Source: Lentinus brumalis (taxonomy: Eukaryota > Basidiomycota > Agaricomycetes > Polyporales > Polyporaceae). From it: 64,000 nt of DNA. The notes beneath the pieces were generated by a model. That model searched no databases and was not told the origin of the DNA. It worked only from the letters and a program-made list of their open reading frames with translations. Where the stretch lies: the NCBI GenBank assembly GCA_001792895.1, contig MARA01000001.1, positions 1,984,001 through 2,048,000 on the forward strand, written 5' to 3'. Below, piece after piece: positions 21,832 through 34,600 of the stretch (positions are counted from its first letter, which is position 1; each line of letters opens with the position of its first letter). The position numbers and the translations under genes are program-made.

Positions 21832-24500
21832 GACGAGGAGGTGCGACATGTCGAGAGGAACGTCATGTAGCCCGTTCCTGCGCAGTCATGTCATGTCCGA
21901 CTCCGACCGGATGACATGAATACGGGAAGACAACGCGCACGGGTCGCTGCGCCGTTTTGTCATACTAACTTCTACACTCTGTGTGTATGACAGTGGGCGG
22001 ATTCAAGGTAGAAGACGGTAGTTACCTGCCTGAAGGTCTCTCAGCGTGAGATAGCGGTCGAGCGAGCCGCACCGACAAGCCCGGATTCGGGGACTGGCCT
22101 TCGCAAGGCGACACGGTCTATAAGTTGCGGGCATCACCCCACGCGAGTGTTCAAGAAAAGAATGATGATTATGGGGTCCATGTTCAGGTATACTTAGAGT
22201 GGACGCGCCGCGGGGGTAAGTATGCGCGAGCACATCGCCTACCATGAAGTACTCGCAGTGTCGCATTGCTGGATGACGTCGAGCCACAGGTACCTGACGG
22301 CTTTCCAGGTGAGCACGAAGGCCCATGCAGTACCGATATCCGTGCGCACCTCCGTCACTAAGCTCGTGTCGCCAGTGGAGGTTCGGCAACGCAGCGAGGA
22401 GGTCAGGGAGGTGGCATCATAACAATGCCATATGTCGAGCACGAGGGTTGAGAAGTTGGGGAAGCAATGTTGAACATTGTGTGAGTCGTACAAAAAGGCG
22501 AAGGTTTATAGGTACAGTGTTTCCAGTGTCGGGGCGCAATGGAAATGGACCGAGAATGACACACGGCGGCGATCCATACGTCAGGAAGGTTCGAGCTCGC
22601 CGAAGGGAGCCCCGAGTGTACGTATCTGGGAAAGCGCATGGATGTTGGTGAGTTTTGGCCGCGACAGATATGTGGGCGAAGCGACGGCTGGGAGCAAGGC
22701 TTCACCGTTGCTGCGTCTGAACGAATATACGGCTGTCTCAACTGACAGGCTCCCTGGTCCTGAGAACTGCTCGAGGAGATCTGGAAACATGCGGGAACCT
22801 CTCAGGGGTCCGTGGGATAAGTACGCGCAGGTAGGAAGTGCGGATTGCGTCCTCTGGGAGACAGCACTTGACGATGGAGGGAAAACGACACCCGAGTGAA
22901 GTTCAGCCCTGCCCGGGTTTCGGGGAGTGGCCTTAGCGATGAACACGTTGAGGGAGGGGATTCACGAAGTGTGCTGTTGGACGGCATGTCTGGAGAGGAG
23001 CTTTGGAGACGGTGGGTGTGGTCGATAACGTGACGGGCTGCGAAAGATACTGATTGAATGAGAATCAATGTCAGTTGGGATCGAGCGGCGGACAGGGAGC
23101 GTTGGAGATGACCCCACCTGTGCGTGTCGGGCGACCGAGGGCGGTGGCGTCTTGCGTACGGATGAGTCCGGCGGATACTGTGAGGCAGTCGGAGGCTGCT
23201 AGTTTGTTAGTCATCGTGGCGTAGGGCGAGGTGGATGGGACGCCTTTATGCCTTACATGATAGTGCAATACCTCCCGATCGGGCCCGAATGGGGTTCGTG
23301 TACAAGGTGATCACCACGGGGCAATGGAAAGCTTTCGCGGGGTGTCAAGTGACGACCAAGGGTGGCCTGTTGAGCGTGCGTGCGACTGAGTACGATGCGG
23401 GAGATGAAGGTGCAGGCACAAAAGCCTGGTTCTTAAGGCGGATAGACGGTCGTTTGGTTCATATTTGTCGATCACACCACAGCAACTTGTACGTTGGCTC
23501 TCTATGAGGCTGGAATGTGGGGTTGCAGAGCATGGTGATGGACAAGGTGGGAGAGAGGTGGCGCACCGAGAGGACGACCTACACCGAGACAAAGGGGAAT
23601 GGAGTAAAGTTATGAATTGAAGGGAATGTTCCCTTCGGGGTACAGCGAGAAGATCGGTACTGCTAGAACGAAACATATTGTGCGGACACGATGTGTCAGG
23701 GGACGGAAACGCTCAGTGATAATGGACGAAGGGAGGAGGAGAGGAAGATAATACTGGCGTGGTGAGGGGCATGACAGATGGCTAGGAGAAGAACCGAAGA
23801 AGCAAGGTTGGTGGTGGTGAACATGATGCAGACAGAACGGGCGGTTGGACGAGGTTGAGTCGTTGTACAACACGAAGGAGCATCTCGGTTGGGGGACAGT
23901 GGGAAGTTGGTGCAGAGCGCTTCGGTAGTTGACCGCGACCAACGAGCGCTGGTGGTAAGTGCGCGAGATGTCGGGAGATTCGACGGATGGCGGTAACCGA
24001 GGACAGGGCGTGCGGCGACGCGCGGACAATGGGCGCATTGGTAAAGATGGGCCGCGCCCGCCGGCCCGGAATAGGTTACCAGGGCGCCACGGAAATTGGA
24101 GGACGCGGGGAGAGACGCTGGAGGGAAAAGCCAGGGAGGCGCTCACTGGTCGACCAAATTTTGAACGCGACTACATCGACATGGAAGCATGCTATGGTGA
24201 AAATGGCATTTTTCTCGTACTCGGGGACAGTGAAAGGTGTAGTGTACCAAGTAGTGCAGTGGTGGGATGAGGAGGGGAGGAGCTGTAAAACGGGGTTGAC
24301 AGATGCTTCATAGGGGAGGCAAGAGCAGCAATTTGGATGACCGATGATTCATCGCGGGTGACAATATACCATTTTGCTCTTTGTGCCGCCGCTATGACAT
24401 CACGCGTCATTGCTGCTGCCTCCCTTTCGACGCGAGAGTTTGGCGAGAGTCCCGACAATACCGCTGACCATGTTCTGCAGAGCCATACATCCAGTCTATC
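21832..24500. other. Intergenic, no gene recognised
   Basis: 2.7 kb. A minus-strand frame at 22239-22493 contains hydrophobic stretches (GTAWAFVLTWKAVRYLW) faintly like seven-helix fungal membrane proteins, but no exon chain could be built. Nothing is supported. Confidence 0.4.
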
Positions 24501-25917
24501 ATGTCGAATAAGAGGAAAGCTGACGACATTGCCCACGACTACGCGGAGATCTCCACGCCTGAAGCCGACCGCGAGACATACTGGCCTGCTCCTCCAGTCG
24601 ACACAGATTGGTGGACGACGCCCCTACCCGATGACTCCAAGGTTCGCACCCTCTCTGATGTTTTTCTCGCTGTAGTATGTCTACTATTCGACCTGACGAC
24701 GCCTTCATCAGGTATCCAAGTCTGCGGCCTTGACAGAGTATTTATTGATTCAAAGTGAGATCGAGGCCTTCCCATTCAAAAGGATACGGTAGGTAGCCTC
24801 ATTGTCTTTGCTACCCCAGCTCAACCTGGATATCGTCAGATATCTCGACAGCTACGCTAACATGTACAATGAGCAGCAAATCGAACGGAAAGCATGGCAA
24901 GTTCATGGCGGACCGGATGCCCTGTGGCAGGCGTGAGTGCCGCGTCCGACCCACTACATCCACTTTACTGAGACCTTGGCTCTGAACAGGTTGAGACATG
25001 CTCGGGAGAAACAGAAAGCGAACGACCCGCAGAAGATGTTTCGACTCCCTTACGAGTACAGACAAGGCGGCAAGTTCGACCTCGACGCAAGCTCCCCACC
25101 TCCCTGCCGCTACCTCATGGGTCATCCCACCATGATGGCGGCCAAGATTGAGCTACCGCACTGGTTCTGGGTCGAGTGCAATCTCATTCTCAACCGCGCC
25201 CTGCGCGATGGTGCCAAAAAGCGCTGCGTCGGGGAGCCGGCCTCTCCCACTCCTGAGCGGGTGGACGCCATCCGCACCGCGCACAAGTTCTTCCACCGAC
25301 ACAGTGCACGTTACTCGCACCGACCCACTCGCCCGCTGGACCTGGAAGACATGCTGGGACTTAGGAAAATCGCGCTCGGGGAACTTCGGAGGCTCTTGAA
25401 CAAGTCCCCGACCATCTCTGCCGGCCTACGAGTCACCGACGCGTGGGGCTCTCCCAAGGATGGCCTTCAGTTTGCCAATGGTTACTACGAGTGGGACCGC
25501 GAGTACCTTGACAAGTTATTTGGAGAGCTCTGTCAGTGTATGGTGCTTCTCGGGTTTGAGGACGCCGGCTGGAAGAGCATCCGCTGGGAAATCTACTACA
25601 AGGTACGGACATCGCGGTCAACTTCTCTTGTGGTCCGTAGACTGATTCTCGTCTCTCAACAGTTCGCCAGTTCTGTCGATGGCGGGCTGTGGTACGACGT
25701 ACACCGCAAGGTGTGGATGGACCCCGCGGGGGAATGGCTCGAGGGTCAGATTCAGTCACAGTCACTTCCTGGAACCATGCGCGGTCGATGTGTGGGGGGC
25801 ATCGAGTATAACAGCGTACTGCCCAACTTGGATGCTGATCACCCGACTTCGTCGCATGTATCGTCTCGAGTTCCGCATCTCATCGGTGCGCCCGTTGCTG
25901 GACCGTCTTCGGCGTGA
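24501..25917 (+). CDS. XPA-C-like family, paralogue 1 (5 exons)
   Basis: Exons 24501-24641, 24712-24788, 24840-24932, 24990-25602 and 25663-25917 give 392 residues. Exon 1 is a Lys/Arg-rich start (MSNKRKADD, a possible nuclear signal) ending near a Trp after PPVDT. Exon 2 reads ALTEYLLIQSEIEAFPF. Exon 3 reads YNEQQIERKAWQVHGGPDALW. Exon 4 holds LPYEY, HWFWVECN, HKFFHRHSARY, RPLDLE and ends RWEIYYK. Exon 5 holds GLWYDVHRKVWMDPAGEWLEG and a short Ser/Pro tail. The 'L-x-E-Y-x-L ... Y-x-E-x-x-x-E-x-x-A-W-x-x-H-G-G-x-x-x-L' pattern faintly recalls the DNA-binding C-terminal domain of XPA/Rad14, without the zinc finger. Function is unknown. First of five plus-strand copies, with all frames intact. 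Confidence 0.7.
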
Positions 25918-28164
25918 GGACAACTAAACCCTCTCTGACCATTTCTTGGTACGTCGGCCTTAACGACAAGTCATGCATGCCGCGATGCTGACCACGTTTT
26001 GGTTGTCTGCAGGTTTACCGATCTGTAATTATCCTATCATATCTTCCGGGCCCGCGACTTATCTCTCTCAGTTGTTCCCAACGCTCTACATACCTATTGC
26101 TCTGATACTTACGTGTTACTTGGAAATCATGTACCTGCTATGAACCCTCCGTATGTACCCGCGTTCTGTATTGATCTCTATCCCTGACGCTCTGCAAGAC
26201 CTTGCTACCAATATATGCCCTCCGGCGCATGTTCACTCACTACTCAGTACTCCCAATATTATTTCCCTATCTTCATGTTGTACCAAACCCTGATGTTGCT
26301 GATTATAGCAAGGCTGTATGGTTGAGCTGTGTGATTCTGAGGCTCCACAGTACTCAAGTACCATGTACTCTAGTACAAGAGAGTAAGTAAGTCCGCACGA
26401 GCCGTCCTTTCAGCGCCTGCATGCGATAAGCGCCTCTCATGCTCCTTATCTTGAACTTCATCGACCACGACTACCACGACCACGACTACCGACTCTTTTT
26501 CCTCCCTTGCTCCTTGTATGATTGAATTACATTGATAAGATGACCACAGGTATACGGCCATGGCTCCGCCAGCTGGTCGAGGCGCAGATCAGCCCGCTTT
26601 AAGTTCAGCAGTGCCCAGCGGTCAAGCGGTCACGACTCACGAGCGGTGTGTTCCGATTGTTCTTCGCTGGGTTCCCTGGACGGCCCCGCCCTCGTCTTCT
26701 CCTCTTCGCTACACCACACCACACTCTGGCTTGAACGTGCGCGACTCGCTGGCTGCCGACCGTCCTCCTATGTACGTTCTGTACAAGCTTTCTGGCGGGG
26801 CTCGGGAGAATACTACTCATCGCGCAACCTACTCCCCGCTACAGAATTTGAGGATGTCTGCTTCCATTTCAATGCCACGATGTTGACCGAGCTTCTGGTG
26901 CACTGCACTATCAGACGTCATTGATGCGATGAGGCTGCTGAACGACTCCTAGCGTGACTGGACTCGGACATTGTGCTAGACCTCGACCCCCGGGATCATG
27001 GTATGTCCTTCTGAATCTCCGAGGAATCCGCCGCACACATTCCTGGTCAGTCACGTCCGATATCATGTCTACGCTTCCTAGGAACTTAGGAAGCCTTAAG
27101 GACTCGGCTCCTGCTCGAACCCTCGGCGGCCGTGCGGCAGAATCAAAGGCTGTCAATCGCTCTGCTGAGAGCTCGCCAGCACTGCAGTGTTCGATATAGA
27201 CCCGCCCACGTGTCGTCCCGTTGCAGCACACCCCTCCAACCCCTTGAGGACCCTGGGCCCTGGGGTCTACATACTGCGGCTGATCGAGACACTGCGCAGC
27301 GCTGCAGGAGACATCGCGGTACGTACAGCCACTTGATCGACCATGTCATCCTTTTTAGCACTCTTAACTTTAGCTGACAGATCGCCGCGAAATCATTCGT
27401 TCGGAGCGCTGCAGGAACAGGCTGTAGGAGGCATCTTTGCCGGTCTGATAGTCTGCTCGAGCCCACCCCAAGAGCTCCTGGCGTCTCCGTCCAAGCGGCA
27501 GCAATGATTCAGAGGGTCCGGAATGCTGGAGAAGTAGGTATGGGCCGTATGTATGGCAAGGTACGCCTTTCTGTATGCCGGTGTCCCTCAAGAAGACAAG
27601 CTGATAAGTAATCAGAGCCAGTAAGTATCGGCCTGACAACTTGCTTGGTATCGGGCTGAACTGGGAAGCTAGCGTCACCCGTGTAGCAGCACCAAACGTA
27701 GGAATGATATACATTCAAAGCTTCAGACCTGCAAGAAGGATATCGAGGTGAAATATCGTGTCGACGACGTGCCGGCGGGTCCGAGGGCACCTCGGAGGCG
27801 TGAATGTTCCTAGACGCGCGGGTTATATGAGCGCGTTGTTTACACACGTCCGTTCCCACGCACTCCTTGCCTCTGACCTCTCTTCTCAGTCTTCTGCTCT
27901 CGCTGCACGCCGGATACTCGCCATCCATTCGTGAATCCACTCTCGGGAGGAGGACATCGATTTCCACGGAGGTGAGTGCTCGTTCGAGGTGTTTGCCGTA
28001 ATATCCCACGTGTCGATCTGTTCCAGAATCCAAACAAGCATGGGCGCTCGACGCCGCCGGCACAGTGTTGCCCCCGCACGCATCTCTTGTTGCCATTTCC
28101 ATTGATCGATTCAACGCATAAGTTACATCATGCTGATTGTGCTCCGCAGACAAATACATAAATC
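25918..28164. other. Spacer between paralogues 1 and 2
   Basis: 2.2 kb. Contains a short CCACGACTA-type tandem repeat at about 26461-26495. Open frames on both strands show no family signature. A plus-strand stretch near 26,760 (VLYKLS) has a weak counterpart after paralogue 2 near 30,187 (VLYKLS). Duplicated downstream DNA, perhaps the remains of a second gene, is therefore possible. Confidence 0.35.
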
Positions 28165-29605
28165 ATGTCGAACAAGAGGAAAGCCGACGACATACTAGCA
28201 GGCGGCCCGGAGAAGATGCCGAAGATGTATGCAGCCATCCGAGAGGCAACTTGGCCGGCTCCGCCGGTCGACACATACGGATGGAACACGGCTCTCCCCG
28301 GGACTGCAAGGTGCATTTCAGCCTTCCGTATCCCTGGCATCCGACCTCACCGGCCTCCATCAGCTACACAAATCTGCGGTCCTGGCTCAGTTGGCTCAGT
28401 ATCAACTGACGTATGAAGACATCGAGGACTTCGACTATGAGACCAAAAGGTATGCGTTAGCATCATCTATCAAGTTACCGCTCCAGCTCAACCGGATACC
28501 ACAGGCGCGGCGATGGCTACATGCACTTGTATGATGAGCGGGAAATTGAGTGGAAAGCATGGGAGGTGCATGGCGGACCAGACGGGTTATGGCACCTGTG
28601 AGTACCGCCTTCGGATAACTTCACCTCACATCCCCGACGTCTTTCCTCGGACAGGCTCAGGCTCAGTGCTCGAAAACAACACGCCCACAGCGGCTCGAGG
28701 AAACCGTTTCCATGTCCATACGAGTATACCAAAGGCCGCCCCTACGACCTCGACCTCCGCTCTTCACCTTGCTGCGACCGGTATCTTGCCGGAAACCCGA
28801 TCATGTTCGCGGCGAAAGCAGACCTCCCGTCCTGGTTCTGGCTGGAATGTAATGTCGCTATCGACCGCGCCCTGTACAACGGAGAGCGGCCGTCCGGGGA
28901 ACCTGGCTCTGCTACCCGGGAGCGACTTTATGCCATCAGCGCCGCACAGAAGTTCTTCCATAGACACAGTGCACGCTACTCCGGCCGTCCTGCTCGTCCG
29001 ATGGACCTGGGACATAGGCTGGGACCCAAGTCGTACGCGCTCTGGACCTTCCGTGGGCTCTTGCAAGAGGCCCCGACCATCTCTGCCACCCTCCGAGACA
29101 CGGACGCGTCGGGTCCGCCCAGGGACAGGCTCCTGTTCCATGCTGCCAGTGCGGACTGCCAGTGGGGCCGCGAGTACCTCGAGGAGCTCTTCGGCAAGTT
29201 GTGTCGACTTGTCAAGGAACTCGGGCTTGAGGACGACGGGTGGAAGAGTCTCCGCTGGGAGGTTTATCACAAGGTATAGTAGTACATCCCGCGCTCCGTC
29301 CGCTCTCGGCATGAGTATTGATCCTCGTGTCTCAACAGTTCGCGAGCTCCGTTGATGGGGGTCTGCGCTACGACGGCCGGCGCAGGTACTGGACGGACCC
29401 CGCTGGGGAATGGCTCGAGGGCCAGATTGAGTCCCAGTTTGTCCCTGGGACCATGCGCAGCCAGTGCGCGGACGGCTACGAGTATAACAAGCTCTTGTCC
29501 GTGATAGGTGGCACGTTCAGGACGCCGACGCCGGGCTCCGCGCGCGGGTCGTCTGGTACTCCCAGTCCTATCCGTGCGCCTGTCGCTGGGCCGTCGTCCG
29601 TGTGA
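28165..29605 (+). CDS. XPA-C-like family, paralogue 2 (5 exons, one base missing)
   Basis: Exons 28165-28310, 28364-28449, 28505-28597, 28655-29273 and 29339-29605. The start MSNKRKADD and all motifs match paralogue 1: TYEDIEDF, YDEREIEWKAWEVHGGPDGLW, SWFWLECN, QKFFHRHSARY, RWEVYHK, GLRYDGRRRYWTDPAGEWLEG. About 403 residues if intact. Exon 1 is 146 nt where the frame needs 147. Alignment with paralogue 1 (CTACCCGATGACTCCAAG) puts the missing base in the G run of CCCCGGGACTGC near 28298-28302. This is either a fresh frameshift or a homopolymer error. Exons 2-5 are intact and phase-consistent. With paralogue 1 it forms the MSNKRKADD subgroup. Confidence 0.65.
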
Positions 29606-31651
29606 GCGACAGCTGCCGATGAAGTATCTTATGCGCTCTCTCGTTAATCTTCGGTACGTCCCCTCTGTTCTTGCTTGTGTGGCGTCGCTGACCATGTCTT
29701 GGCTGTGCGCAGCGGCAGGTATATAGATCCCGTCGGCCCTTCCGATCAATTCTGTTCTTCGTCCTCGTCCCCGAGCCCACTCTCATCTACACTGTCCCAA
29801 GTCCTCGATCTCGCTTATGTATCTCTTAGCCATCTCTCGCTGCTCTATCTATGTCTTGTCTTGTTCTGTGTACCTACCTTTCGTCATGTGTTGTCGTTCC
29901 GCTGTCCCTTGTCCCCTTGTTCTCGCGATCCTTCCAAGTCGCTATCACATATCGTATAATGCAATTACCCATGTCGATGACGAACTGCGTCCATGCATTA
30001 CCACACGGATTCTGGAGGGCAAAGTGGTAAGCTCAGGTAAGTAAATCTGATTATCACCTGATAAGAAAAGCCTTCTATCGCGCGCTTCCTGTCTTGAGCC
30101 TTGACCCACTCCTCCACCACCACCACGACCCTCACTGGCGGAACTCTCTTCTCTCCATCTCACTCGAATTGCGTTTCGATGTACTCTACAAGCTCTCTCA
30201 TGACTCGCAATATACGATGGGTTTTCTGTCCGTCATTGACGGACCCTCGCGCGCGCTCCGTGGACGACTCGAAGCTGGCCAAGACCACGGTAGCTGAGTG
30301 GCCTGAGAGGGAGCTTATGGGGGATCCAAGGATGCCGTCGCAGCTCTAGACTGATACTGGACCACCCGTCGTTCGTAAGCTCACTTTTTCTCTGACACAC
30401 TTGCAACCTCAGGCCGATCAACTGCGCTCGATTTTCGTGTCTGCCGGTTCTACTCCTGTGACCCTCTGGCTTTGGCTGGTACATTCGCGTCTCTACCCAG
30501 CGGATTCTGCTTCGTGGCGAGAGGGCAGTCCCGCACCATATGCACCCCTCCGTCCCATTCGCTCTCAGCTCTGAGGACCCTGTGGTTCGTGTCTTCCGTT
30601 GTCCAAGATCCGTGCTCCCGGTTCAGCCATCTTCCTCACACCCTCTAAGAATACCTGGCATGCCTTCGTTATCACAGAACCCTTGGACTGACAGACAAGC
30701 TCAAGTCTAACCTGAAGAGGGCTCACTGTGATAAGCCTGACTCGCAGTGCGGTACGTTCTTCTGACTCTCCGAGCGGTCGGACCCATGGCACCCACGTTC
30801 CCTGAGCATTCTCTTCCGTACCTAGGACCTCCGCACCCACATATGTTGGACAAACATTGCTGCTTAGGTCCCAGGAGTTCTCATGAATGGTCCAATCGAC
30901 GGTGAGTGATCTCCGCCGCCAGCCATAGGGCTCACCGCGCAAGACGCACCCGCGCCCCAACTTGTCGTCTTCGCGCGGCTTATTGTCATGCTTCTTGAGT
31001 GCGCCACGGCCCCTCAAGGCCTCACCCGCCCGCCGTGTGCAATCACTTCCTTCGGCAATGTCACCACCCTCTGCACCTGCAATTGACGTATCGTCTTCTT
31101 AGATGCGTCGACCGTGCGGCTTGCGCTTGAAGATACAGGCTCCGAGTTGTAGCGCCTCGAACACGGAGAGGCCGCATACATGCATCCGTCGTGAGGACTT
31201 CGCGTCGCAACTGACGATTGTGAGATTGCTCCGCTCTTCCGAGGCCTCAAGTTCTCTGGGAGGTTCTGCGCGATATCTTAGAGCATCATCTGATTACGGC
31301 TCGAGCTCCCGTCGGCGGTCGTATCTAGCAGATTGCTACCGAGACATTCACACTTTTTAGGTTTCAAGCAACTTACCAGAGGCTGGGTTCTGCCGGTCCC
31401 GGAGCGCCCGACGAATTCATTTAGAACGGGGCGTGGACGCGGCACATTCCGTCGACGGGAGACACGCGCAGTCCGCGCGCAGTGTGACTCCAGCTTCACT
31501 CATATTGTCTTTTAAGACTCACCTCGATCACTCATCTTCTCCAGTACCCCGTACGCACCCACTCCCCTTGAACAACCATCGCGTATCCGCCCCCTCTCGT
31601 TCATCTCATATCGTCTGAAGGGGCATTCTTTTCATCCAGTCAACAAGCACC
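29606..31651. other. Spacer between paralogues 2 and 3
   Basis: 2 kb without a recognisable gene. The first 450 bases are pyrimidine-rich. No exon chain or family signature was seen. Confidence 0.4.
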
Positions 31652-34600
31652 ATGTCGAAGGCTCCTGCAAAGAAGCCGTCTGCCGCCGGTGGACGCAAGC
31701 GCAAGAAGTCGGCAGTTGAGCCGCCTGCCGCGCGGTGGCCTACGATCCCCGTGGACATGTTCGGCTGGGATTCGGACGTAGCGGCGACTTCTAAGGTGAG
31801 TAGGTGGTCGTATAGTGACGATGACGGGTCCTGATCCCATGCTCCCAGATAACTAAGGAAGATGCGGTCGAGCTGTACCGCCTGGACGATAAAGAGCTCG
31901 AAGGTTTGGGCTTTGAGAGGAAACCGTAAGTTGTCCTTCAGATGCTACTGCATACCGAAACGTCTCACCAATTGACACGACGGGCAATCCATCAGGAAAA
32001 ACCTCCCGTGCGAATTTGCGCTAATTGACAGACATTATCAGCTACTCCGCTATCGAGTGACACAGTGTTGCCAATTAGTGCTAGCAGATTGAGTTGTGAA
32101 TGCTCACTTGACGGGACTTCTGAACTGTGTTGATGATATGAGATCATTTGTCGACAAACGTTCACTATCAGAAATGTGCATGTTGATATAGTCATCTATG
32201 TACATGCATATCACTATAAATTCTTCACTGATGCTCCTGTCCTGATTCACGAGAGCAGATTCACTGACAAAAAGACATTCTGCCAGCCTGGATCATCTTG
32301 GCACGGAGGTGCGCTTTCACCCAGTGCAAGGAGCACGGACGCTGTACATCTTCATAGCCCTCTTCTGTATCGCCCCTTCGCCACAGCAAACCAGCAGCTG
32401 GGACAGCCGCCACCGTGGTCCATTCCACCGGGAGAGAGTAGTAGTGTGCCCGTTGAATAGAACCACGCCAGACGGGGGCCTGGGGCCGTGACCATGCAGA
32501 CTAAGTAGGTGAGACTTACCTCGAGTTCGTGGCACATCACCCGTACCCCATCCCAATTTATACCAACAGATCTCAATCCTCGAACGTAGCTGATTGGCGT
32601 TCGTTGGTCGTTCAGAGGGCTGCGAGGCCAGCTGAGCAGACGGGAGCTCCGAGTAAGTGGTTGCACTACTTGGGGGACCCGAGCACGTAGAGAGTGCGCG
32701 TTGCCAGGTGTGTCAATTCCGTTGGGCTTCCTGAGTGTGTGGGTCGGACAGAGGGCAAGGAACAAGCTAAGGTAAGTAAGTACTCAGTGGAACGCGGAGG
32801 ACTGGCGTGAATCAGCTCAGAGAGCGATGACAAATCGGAGTGGAGACATGATGTCATCAGCGCCTGTGCTTCCGGGAAACTCCGATGGCCACTTGTATAT
32901 ATCCACGTCCCGATCCTTGTCCTCGCTCGTCCTCGTCGCTCGAGTGTCTCCGCTTGCTGTCTGTTGGCTGTTCTCTCGCGCCCAGGCCCACGGCTATGGC
33001 CTGCTCCCCAGATTCCGGCTTTGGCTCCGCATCCCCGTTCCTATGCCGTCCTCCCTCTCATGCTCCTGGTCTGCTCTCAGCTTGATTTCGCGACTCAGCT
33101 CACTCTATGCATCTCTGGCAGTGGCAGTATCCTCGGCGAGTCGGACAAGAGGCTCATCCGCTACCCAGCAAGCCTCCCACCACCCGCCGTGCGCGCGCAT
33201 CCGGGTAAGTGCTTTGTTTCCTGTGCCTTTCCTCTCACTCAGCGCCATGTTGCCAGTCTTCAATTGCTGCAGCACGCTTCGGTCACATCTGCTCGCTGCA
33301 TCCTTCATCCCACGGTGAGTATTACCAGCCCTTCGTCATTTCGCTTCATCACGCTTGTGTCAACCCCTCCATCACCACCTTCCCAACTGCATTCGTACTC
33401 GCCTCCATCCCGGCCCATTTCATTCACGCTGGCAGAATATTCGCTCTGGCCACTCGGACATCATTGTTGAAGCCTATCTCGCGCACGTCCTCGCCGCCGT
33501 GTGTGCTTACTCTCTCGCCGCTGCCCTTCCCTCGCCGCTGCCCTTCCCTCGCTGCTGCCCTTCCCTCGCTGCCGCCCTTCCCTCGCCGCCGCCCTTCCCT
33601 CGCTGCCGCCCTTCCCTCGCTGCCGCCCTTCCCTCGCTGCCGCCCTTCCCTCGTTGCCGCCCTTCCCTCGCTACCACCTTGCTCTCGTTCACGTCTTACC
33701 GCCACTACCTCTCGCCCTCTCGCCGCCACCCTTGTTTGCACGGTTCTCGCACCCTCACCCGCTCACGCCGATGCTTCCGCCCTCGTCGTTGCTTTCTTAC
33801 TTACTTTACTAGTTAAGATACTGTATTTGAGCCGTCTGTAGTAATGTACATCCGCTTATCAATGGATTTTCATTTTGTTCGCTCCCAACCTGAGTGACGA
33901 TCGGCTAGGCTACGTATAAGCGTGATTGAAAGTACAATAACCCATGGACAATGAGCCGGTATTTACTGCCACAGTACTGCTATTGTATCACAAAAATGTT
34001 CCTAAACTGCTCCGTTAGCACACCACGTTTCAAAATATCACTCATTTGCTATAGCTTGCAAATTTGCACCATTTGTGCTCATTAGCGACAATTGTCGCGA
34101 ATTCGCCAGGGAGGTTTTTCCTGATGTCGCCCGTACCACCCCCCAGAACGGGCCCCGAATATCGCCAGAATTGGTCTCCTGTTCTGGTCCAGAACAGTTT
34201 GGGAGACCGGACCGGAATCTTTGTAAGCCCTATAAGTAGCCAGTACTGATGTCTACTTTCGGAGTTACAACTTGTTGTATCCGGCGCTCCGGTCCTGTCA
34301 CCAAACTATTCTGGACCGGAACCAGGAATACATACTTACGTATATTCCGGGCCTGTTCTGGGGGTGGTACGGGCCAATGCCCGTCGTGTGAGCTGTTAAG
34401 GAGAGAGCGAGGCGGGTACTATAAGCAATATGTCGAACGTGAAGTTGAGTGGAGGGCATGGGAGAAGCATGGAGGGCCTATCGGCTTCTGGCACTTGTGA
34501 GGGTCTCTTTCCTTCTCCCTTCAAGTTCCTCGTGTGACCCTCGTATGCGCAGCTTGAAGAGGCTCCAAGAGGAGTTCGTCAAGTCCGACGCACAACAGAA

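Larger units (their letters stand above)
31976..34388. mobile_element. CAC-ended, non-autonomous TIR transposon
   Basis: Starts CACGACGGGCA and ends TGCCCGTCGTG, flanked by the 3 bp duplication TGA (31973-31975, 34389-34391). Inner inverted arms (31990-32027 against 34089-34126) match in about 33 of 38 positions and begin CATCAGGAAAAACCTCCC. CAC...GTG ends with a 3 bp duplication fit the CACTA/EnSpm group, which includes the fungal Plavaka lineage. Most of the interior is pyrimidine-rich, including a 17 bp minisatellite. No transposase signature is present, so it depends on a partner element. The right arm is split by a later palindromic insertion. Confidence 0.7.

Noticed and set aside
22239..23068. 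A minus-strand seven-helix membrane protein.
   Set aside because: A few hydrophobic stretches recall such families, but motif order and splice sites could not be supported.
32827..33841. Protein-coding gene with Pro/Arg-rich repeats.
   Set aside because: The frame is an artefact of the 17 bp minisatellite, which is open in all frames, and it lies within a non-autonomous transposon.
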